A DNA stretch of 64,000 bases from the NCBI GenBank assembly GCA_021775875.1, contig JAJFHA010000002.1, positions 62,001-126,000 on the forward strand, in the 5' to 3' direction. The notes beneath the pieces were generated by a model. It saw only the letters and a program-made list of their open reading frames with translations, ran no database searches and had not been told where the DNA came from. The stretch's first letter is position 1. Every line of letters begins with the position of its first letter. This document shows, piece by piece, positions 59,876-64,000 of this stretch. This stretch comes from Hyphomicrobiales bacterium. GTDB taxonomy: Bacteria; Pseudomonadota; Alphaproteobacteria; Rhizobiales; NORP267. The position numbers and the translations under genes were made by a program.

Positions 59876-61221
59876 CCGATCCTCAACTTGCCATTGTCAT
59901 GCTCGGCCTTTTCATTTTCATAGTGATGCTGGGCTTCCCGATCGCCTTTACCCTTGTCGCCATGGGCCTCGGGTTTGGCTATTACGCCTATTACGATCCG
60001 TTGCGCATGAGTTCGCTGTTCGACAATCGAATATTTGATTTGTTCGTGCAAAATACCTTCTCGGTGATGTCGAACGATGTTTTGGTCGCGGTGCCGTTAT
60101 TTCTGTTTATGGGATATGTGGTTGAGCGTGCAAAAATCGTTGACCGATTGTTTTTCTCAATCCAGTTGGCGGCCCGCAATGTGCCGGGTTCGATGGCGGT
60201 TGCTGCATTGGCGACCTGCGCCGTATTTGCAACTGCAACCGGCATTGTCGGCGCGGTTGTAACGCTTATGGGTATGTTGGCATTTCCGGCAATGCTGAAA
60301 GCGGGGTACGAGCATAAATTCGCGGCTGGCGTGATCTGCGCGGGTGGTTGTCTGGGTATTCTCATTCCGCCTTCGATCATGCTGATTGTTTATTCGGCAA
60401 TTGCTGAAATTTCACCGTTGCGGCTTTACGCGGCGGCTTTGTTTCCGGGGCTGTTGCTTGCCAGTTTCTACATGATTTATGTGGTCGGGCGGGCTGCCAT
60501 GAACCCGACAATTGCACCTAAACCGCGCGAAGAAGACATTCCAACATTTCGTGAATTGATTGTTGCATTGTTGACTTCGTTCGTACCGCTTGCAGTTCTG
60601 ATTTTGAGTGTTCTGGGAGCGATCCTTATGGGCTTTGCGACCCCGGCGGAAGCCGCCGGTGTTGGTGCTGCCGGTGGTTTGTTGCTGGCCGCGATCTACC
60701 GGAACCTGACATGGATACGGCTCAAGGAAGCCGTCTATCTGACGGCGAAAACCTCCGCCATGGTGTGCTGGTTGTTTATCGGGTCATGGACCTTTGCGTC
60801 GGTGTTTTCCTATCTTGGCGGGCACGATCTTATCCACGAATGGTTCCTGGCCATGGATATGGGAACGGTTTCATTCCTGATCCTGGCCCAGACCATCATC
60901 TTCATACTTGGGTGGCCGCTTGAATGGACCGAGATCATTATCATCTTTGTCCCGATCTTCCTGCCCATGCTGGATACATTCGGGGTTGATCCTTTATTCT
61001 TCGGCATCCTGGTGGCGCTGAACCTGCAAACGTCGTTCCTGACCCCTCCGATGGCGATGGCGGCTTATTATCTGAAAGGCGTGGCGCCGTCATATATCAA
61101 GCTGGCGGATATTTTCCTCGGGATCATGCCGTATCTGGCGATCGTGATCTTCACGATGGTTCTGCTGTATAACTTCCCGGAAATTGCCCTTTGGCTTCCG
61201 GACTATCTGTTTGGGAAATAA
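59872..61221 (+). CDS. TRAP transporter large permease (DctM family)
   Basis: 449 residues, some 12 hydrophobic helices. LAIVMLGLFIFIVMLGFPIAFTL, NDVLVAVPLFLFMGYVVERAKI, CAGGCLGILIPPSIMLIVYSAI and SFLTPPMAMAAYYLKGVAPSYI are conserved DctM segments. It ends five bases before the amidase start, so the amidase is part of the same transcript and may act on the imported compound. Confidence 0.92.
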   Translation: MTDPQLAIVMLGLFIFIVMLGFPIAFTLVAMGLGFGYYAYYDPLRMSSLFDNRIFDLFVQNTFSVMSNDVLVAVPLFLFMGYVVERAKIVDRLFFSIQLAARNVPGSMAVAALATCAVFATATGIVGAVVTLMGMLAFPAMLKAGYEHKFAAGVICAGGCLGILIPPSIMLIVYSAIAEISPLRLYAAALFPGLLLASFYMIYVVGRAAMNPTIAPKPREEDIPTFRELIVALLTSFVPLAVLILSVLGAILMGFATPAEAAGVGAAGGLLLAAIYRNLTWIRLKEAVYLTAKTSAMVCWLFIGSWTFASVFSYLGGHDLIHEWFLAMDMGTVSFLILAQTIIFILGWPLEWTEIIIIFVPIFLPMLDTFGVDPLFFGILVALNLQTSFLTPPMAMAAYYLKGVAPSYIKLADIFLGIMPYLAIVIFTMVLLYNFPEIALWLPDYLFGK

Positions 61222-61225
61222 CCGA

Positions 61226-62581
61226 ATGAGTGACGAGCAGAAAAATGATCCAGGTGTGGCAGCTTCGGGCGACTCCGCTTTGGAGCTGGCCGCTGCCCTT
61301 CGCGAAGGGCGGTTGAGTTCGGTCGAACTAGCCGATGCTTGCCTCAATCATATCGCGGCTCATGAAGATGATATCCTTGCCTGGGCGTGTCTTGATCCAA
61401 AAATTTTCCGCGAGCAGGCGGAAAATGCGGATAAAGCCCGCGCTCGCGGGCAACCGCTCGGGGCCCTTCACGGGCTTCCTGTCGGCATCAAGGACATCAT
61501 CGATGTAGCCGGGATGCCGACCACGTATAATTCGCCGATCTATTCAGGCCGTCGGCCTGTTGAAGATGCGTCGATGATCTCTCTGTTGCGGGAAGCTGGC
61601 GCGGTCATAGCGGGCAAAACGGTCACCACCGAATTTGCGTTGCTGGAGCCATCGGAAACACGCAATCCCCACGATGTGAAGCACACACCGGGTGGCTCTT
61701 CCGCAGGATCGGCAGCGGCCGTGGCGGCGGGCATGGTCCCGTTGAGTATCGGCACCCAGACCGGTGGATCGGTGATCCGCCCGGCTTCTTTTTGTGGGGT
61801 CTACGGGTTTAAGCCGTCGCACGGTCGGATTTCCCGCCACCGGGTTCTGCGCCATTCCAGCTACCTGGATACGATTGGCGTCTTTGCCCGTACCCTTGGC
61901 GATATGGCTTTGATTGCAGACGTCTTGATGGCGTACGATTCACGCGATCCTGATATGCGGATGACAGGACGGGCGTCGATAGCGGAAATCATGGCTGAGG
62001 ATTCGCCGGACGAACCCAAATTTGCCTTTGTGCGTTCCCCGGTCTGGGACGAAGCTGAGGACAGCACCAAGGAAGCCTTTCGCGAACTGGTGGAGCATCT
62101 GGGTGAGCGGGTTGATCTGGTGACATTGCCGACCTCATTCGACTATGCCAGCGAATATCATCGCCGGATCATGGATGCGGATATCGCCCGGCAATTCGAG
62201 AAAGATTTTTCTGATCATAACGACCAGCTTAGCGATAGCGTCAAAGAGATTATCGAACGTGGGCGAAAAGTATCGGCTGTAGAATATATTGAAGCGGTTG
62301 AGAGTATTGCCGGGCTGAACGATATTCTTGAACTGATGCTCGAAGATTATGATGCAATTATAACGCCATCAGCTCCGGGCGAAGCGCCGGAAGGGTTTGA
62401 GACCACGGGCAATCCGGCATTTTGTAAAATCTGGACCCTGTGCGGGGTTCCGGCAATTAACCTGCCGATCCTTGAAGGACCAAAAGGGTTGCCGCTTGGG
62501 GTGCAATTGGTGTCCCACAAAGATGATGATGCCCGTCTGTTCCGGACGGCGCGCTGGCTTTTGAATTCTCTGGAGGCTTAG
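61226..62581 (+). CDS. Amidase signature enzyme (second)
   Basis: 451 residues from ATG 61226, just after dctM; an earlier frame opening at 61184 is inside it. GLPVGIKDIIDVAGMPTTYNS carries the catalytic Lys, GGSSAGSAAAVAAGM the cis-Ser, and GTQTGGSVIRPASFCG the nucleophile Ser. It is a paralogue of the enzyme at 14099, with low similarity by eye. The transporter upstream suggests an amide taken up from outside; its product is not identifiable. Confidence 0.9.
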   Translation: MSDEQKNDPGVAASGDSALELAAALREGRLSSVELADACLNHIAAHEDDILAWACLDPKIFREQAENADKARARGQPLGALHGLPVGIKDIIDVAGMPTTYNSPIYSGRRPVEDASMISLLREAGAVIAGKTVTTEFALLEPSETRNPHDVKHTPGGSSAGSAAAVAAGMVPLSIGTQTGGSVIRPASFCGVYGFKPSHGRISRHRVLRHSSYLDTIGVFARTLGDMALIADVLMAYDSRDPDMRMTGRASIAEIMAEDSPDEPKFAFVRSPVWDEAEDSTKEAFRELVEHLGERVDLVTLPTSFDYASEYHRRIMDADIARQFEKDFSDHNDQLSDSVKEIIERGRKVSAVEYIEAVESIAGLNDILELMLEDYDAIITPSAPGEAPEGFETTGNPAFCKIWTLCGVPAINLPILEGPKGLPLGVQLVSHKDDDARLFRTARWLLNSLEA

Positions 62582-62585
62582 ATCA

Positions 62586-62777
62586 ATGGATACAGTTCTT
62601 TCCACAATTATCGGGGCGGTGATTTTTCTGGCTTTTGTGATCGGGCTTGCCGTTTCAATTGGCTCGTTACCGTTTGCAATCATTGTCGCTTTTGTGAGTG
62701 CCATGATGCTGTTAGATTTTTATCAAACTGGGCGGGATGCCTTGAAGAAAAGACAGAATGGTAATTCAGCCAGCTAG
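62586..62777 (+). CDS. Small membrane protein
   Basis: 63 residues: LSTIIGAVIFLAFVIGLAVSIG and PFAIIVAFVSAMMLLDFY form two hydrophobic segments, followed by a charged tail ending KKRQNGNSAS. It sits five bases after the amidase stop and probably belongs to the same transcript. No family is recognised; it may assist the transporter or be unrelated. Confidence 0.6.
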   Translation: MDTVLSTIIGAVIFLAFVIGLAVSIGSLPFAIIVAFVSAMMLLDFYQTGRDALKKRQNGNSAS

Positions 62778-62815
62778 AATTCTGGCGGAACATAAATTCC
62801 AAAATGGAGCGCAGC

Positions 62816-63505
62816 ATGGGTGCTGACAACAAACTCAAAGTACGGGCATGCGTTTTTGACGCTTACGGGACTTTGTTCGATTTTGCCGCTGCGGCGGGAA
62901 CCTGCCGCGATGCGCTCGGCGACAAAGCGGACGCGCTGTCCATTCTGTGGCGCGACAAGCAGCTTCAATATACCTGGTTGCGCGGGTTGCAGGGGCTGCA
63001 TACGGATTTTTTACAGGTGACCACCGATGCCCTTGATTTCAGCCTGGATACACTTGGTATCAGCGATACGGCGTTGCGCGACCGGCTGATCGGTTTGTAT
63101 CGGACGCTGGATTGTTTTCCGGAAGTACCTACCGTTCTGCGCCAGTTAAAAGATGCCGGATTTGTGACCGCGATCCTTTCAAACGGGTCGCCTGATATGT
63201 TGATGGATGCAGTCAATGCGGCCGGACTTGGTGATGTTCTGGATCATGTTTTATCGGTTGAAGATGTGGGCGTGTTCAAGCCGCACCCGAGCGTTTATCA
63301 AATGGCGGTTGATCGGGTTGGCGTCCCGGCAAGTGAAATTTCGTTCCAATCCTCAAATGCCTGGGATGCCCATGCCGCATCGGCATTTGGTATGAAAGTG
63401 GTTTGGTGTAATCGCTATGGCCAGCGTAGCGAACGGCTGCCCGGCAAGCCTGACCATGAAATTACCACGTTGGCGGATTTGCCGGTCTTGTTGGACCTCG
63501 GCTAG
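62816..63505 (+). CDS. Haloacid dehalogenase type II (L-2-haloacid dehalogenase-like)
   Basis: 229 residues from ATG 62816, with GGAGCG seven bases upstream; ATG 62804 is also possible. The nucleophile Asp is in VFDAYGTLFD; the Ser/Thr motif is ILSNGSPDML; the Lys region is DVGVFKPHPSVYQMA, and the acid residues are in FQSSNAWDAHAASAFG. All four HAD motifs and the cap (residues 20-90) match type II 2-haloacid dehalogenases, which replace the halogen of L-2-haloacids by OH. Family members with other 2-substituted acids exist. Confidence 0.88.
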   Translation: MGADNKLKVRACVFDAYGTLFDFAAAAGTCRDALGDKADALSILWRDKQLQYTWLRGLQGLHTDFLQVTTDALDFSLDTLGISDTALRDRLIGLYRTLDCFPEVPTVLRQLKDAGFVTAILSNGSPDMLMDAVNAAGLGDVLDHVLSVEDVGVFKPHPSVYQMAVDRVGVPASEISFQSSNAWDAHAASAFGMKVVWCNRYGQRSERLPGKPDHEITTLADLPVLLDLG

Positions 63506-63610
63506 CGTTTGGCGAAATAAATTCGGAATTGCGTCTGCCGACAGGGCATTCCATGATATTGATTATTCAGGGTACGGACCCTGAACGAAGTCAGTTTCAT
63601 TGTGACGATC

Positions 63611-64000
63611 ATGTCTACTTTAACGCCTGTTTTCGTAATCAAGGATCTTACGAAAATATACCAGACCGGGGATGTAATCATTCATGCCCTGCGCGGCGCA
63701 TCTGCAACCTTTTATGAAGGCGAGTTGGCGGTCATGTTGGGGCCGTCTGGCAGTGGCAAATCAACTTTTCTCAATATCGTTGGTGGGCTGGATACAGCAA
63801 GTTCAGGAACGGCACGGTTTGGTGATCTTGAACTAACAAGCTGCAACGAAGCAGCGCTGACTAAATTTCGGCGCGACCATGTGGGGTTTGTCTTTCAATT
63901 TTATAATCTCATTCCCAGTCTCACGGCGCGTGAAAATGTTGCCCTTGTAACTGAAATTTCCCGCAATCCCATGAAGCCGGAAGATGCCTTGAGCATGGTT
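63611..64000 (+). CDS. ABC transporter ATP-binding protein, MacB/LolD type (3' truncated by window)
   Basis: 130 residues are present before the window ends; no stop is reached. [39 protein letters not shown], Walker [10 protein letters not shown] and the Q-loop [18 protein letters not shown] are visible; FYNLIP is typical of MacB/LolD-type exporters with a separate permease. The signature and Walker B fall outside. A plain ribosome site is not obvious before ATG 63611. It begins 106 bases after the dehalogenase and appears to start a new operon. Confidence 0.88.
   Translation, partial: MSTLTPVFVIKDLTKIYQTGDVIIHALRGASATFYEGELAVMLGPSGSGKSTFLNIVGGLDTASSGTARFGDLELTSCNEAALTKFRRDHVGFVFQFYNLIPSLTARENVALVTEISRNPMKPEDALSMV

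Noticed and set aside
1-64000. CRISPR arrays, tRNA, rRNA and insertion sequences
   Set aside because: I found no regular direct repeats with spacers, no cloverleaf with CCA-type ends, and no transposase frames or terminal inverted repeats.

Overview
The window looks like a piece of a free-living, aerobic alphaproteobacterial chromosome of moderate GC, probably a marine or soil heterotroph (Rhodospirillales or sphingomonad-like in habit; inferred from gene content, no rRNA is present). Almost every gene belongs to uptake and breakdown of plant-derived aromatic acids and, probably, furan acids. There are no tRNA or rRNA genes, no CRISPR array and no intact insertion sequence. The window opens inside an Old Yellow Enzyme gene and closes inside an ABC-transporter ATPase gene.

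Bases 1-17147 hold oxygen-dependent ring chemistry in short units on both strands: a Rieske oxygenase, an extradiol DODA-type enzyme, a fused LigB-LigA gallate dioxygenase, a flavin hydroxylase, an acyl-CoA ligase, and a MarR - flavin reductase - HpaB-type monooxygenase - cupin - amidase operon. A tungsten-type aldehyde oxidoreductase gene, a fragment of a dead livM gene and a tandem-duplicated HxlR regulator lie among them.

Bases 17633-36201 are one long plus-strand run. A Liv-type ABC importer comes first. It is followed by a molybdenum hydroxylase locus of unknown substrate (FAD, FeS and Mo subunits with a metallo-beta-lactamase-fold enzyme, an atypical SDR and a CoA ligase). Next is a second molybdenum hydroxylase locus whose order (Mo subunit, FAD, FeS, CoA ligase, enoyl-CoA hydratase) matches hmfABCDE, the 2-furoate pathway ending in 2-oxoglutarate.

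Bases 36259-46313 hold a DoxX protein, feruloyl-CoA synthase, an amidohydrolase, and a demethylation module: MTHFR-type MetF, a GntR/FCD regulator, the tetrahydrofolate-dependent O-demethylase LigM and a TRAP transporter. A 15-bp element is repeated exactly in front of both the metF-gntR and the ligM transcription units.

Bases 46397-57517 carry the protocatechuate 4,5-cleavage pathway: minus-strand galB-ligK-ligU-ligI-ligA-ligB, a divergent LysR-type regulator with two HTH domains, then ligC. Two DUF1932 dehydrogenases, a MetE-like methyltransferase and a zinc alcohol dehydrogenase follow. Together these genes would take ferulate, vanillate and syringate-type compounds through demethylation to protocatechuate or gallate, and on to pyruvate and oxaloacetate. 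Bases 58024-63505 hold a second TRAP transporter (Tat-exported binding protein), an amidase, a small membrane protein and a haloacid dehalogenase.
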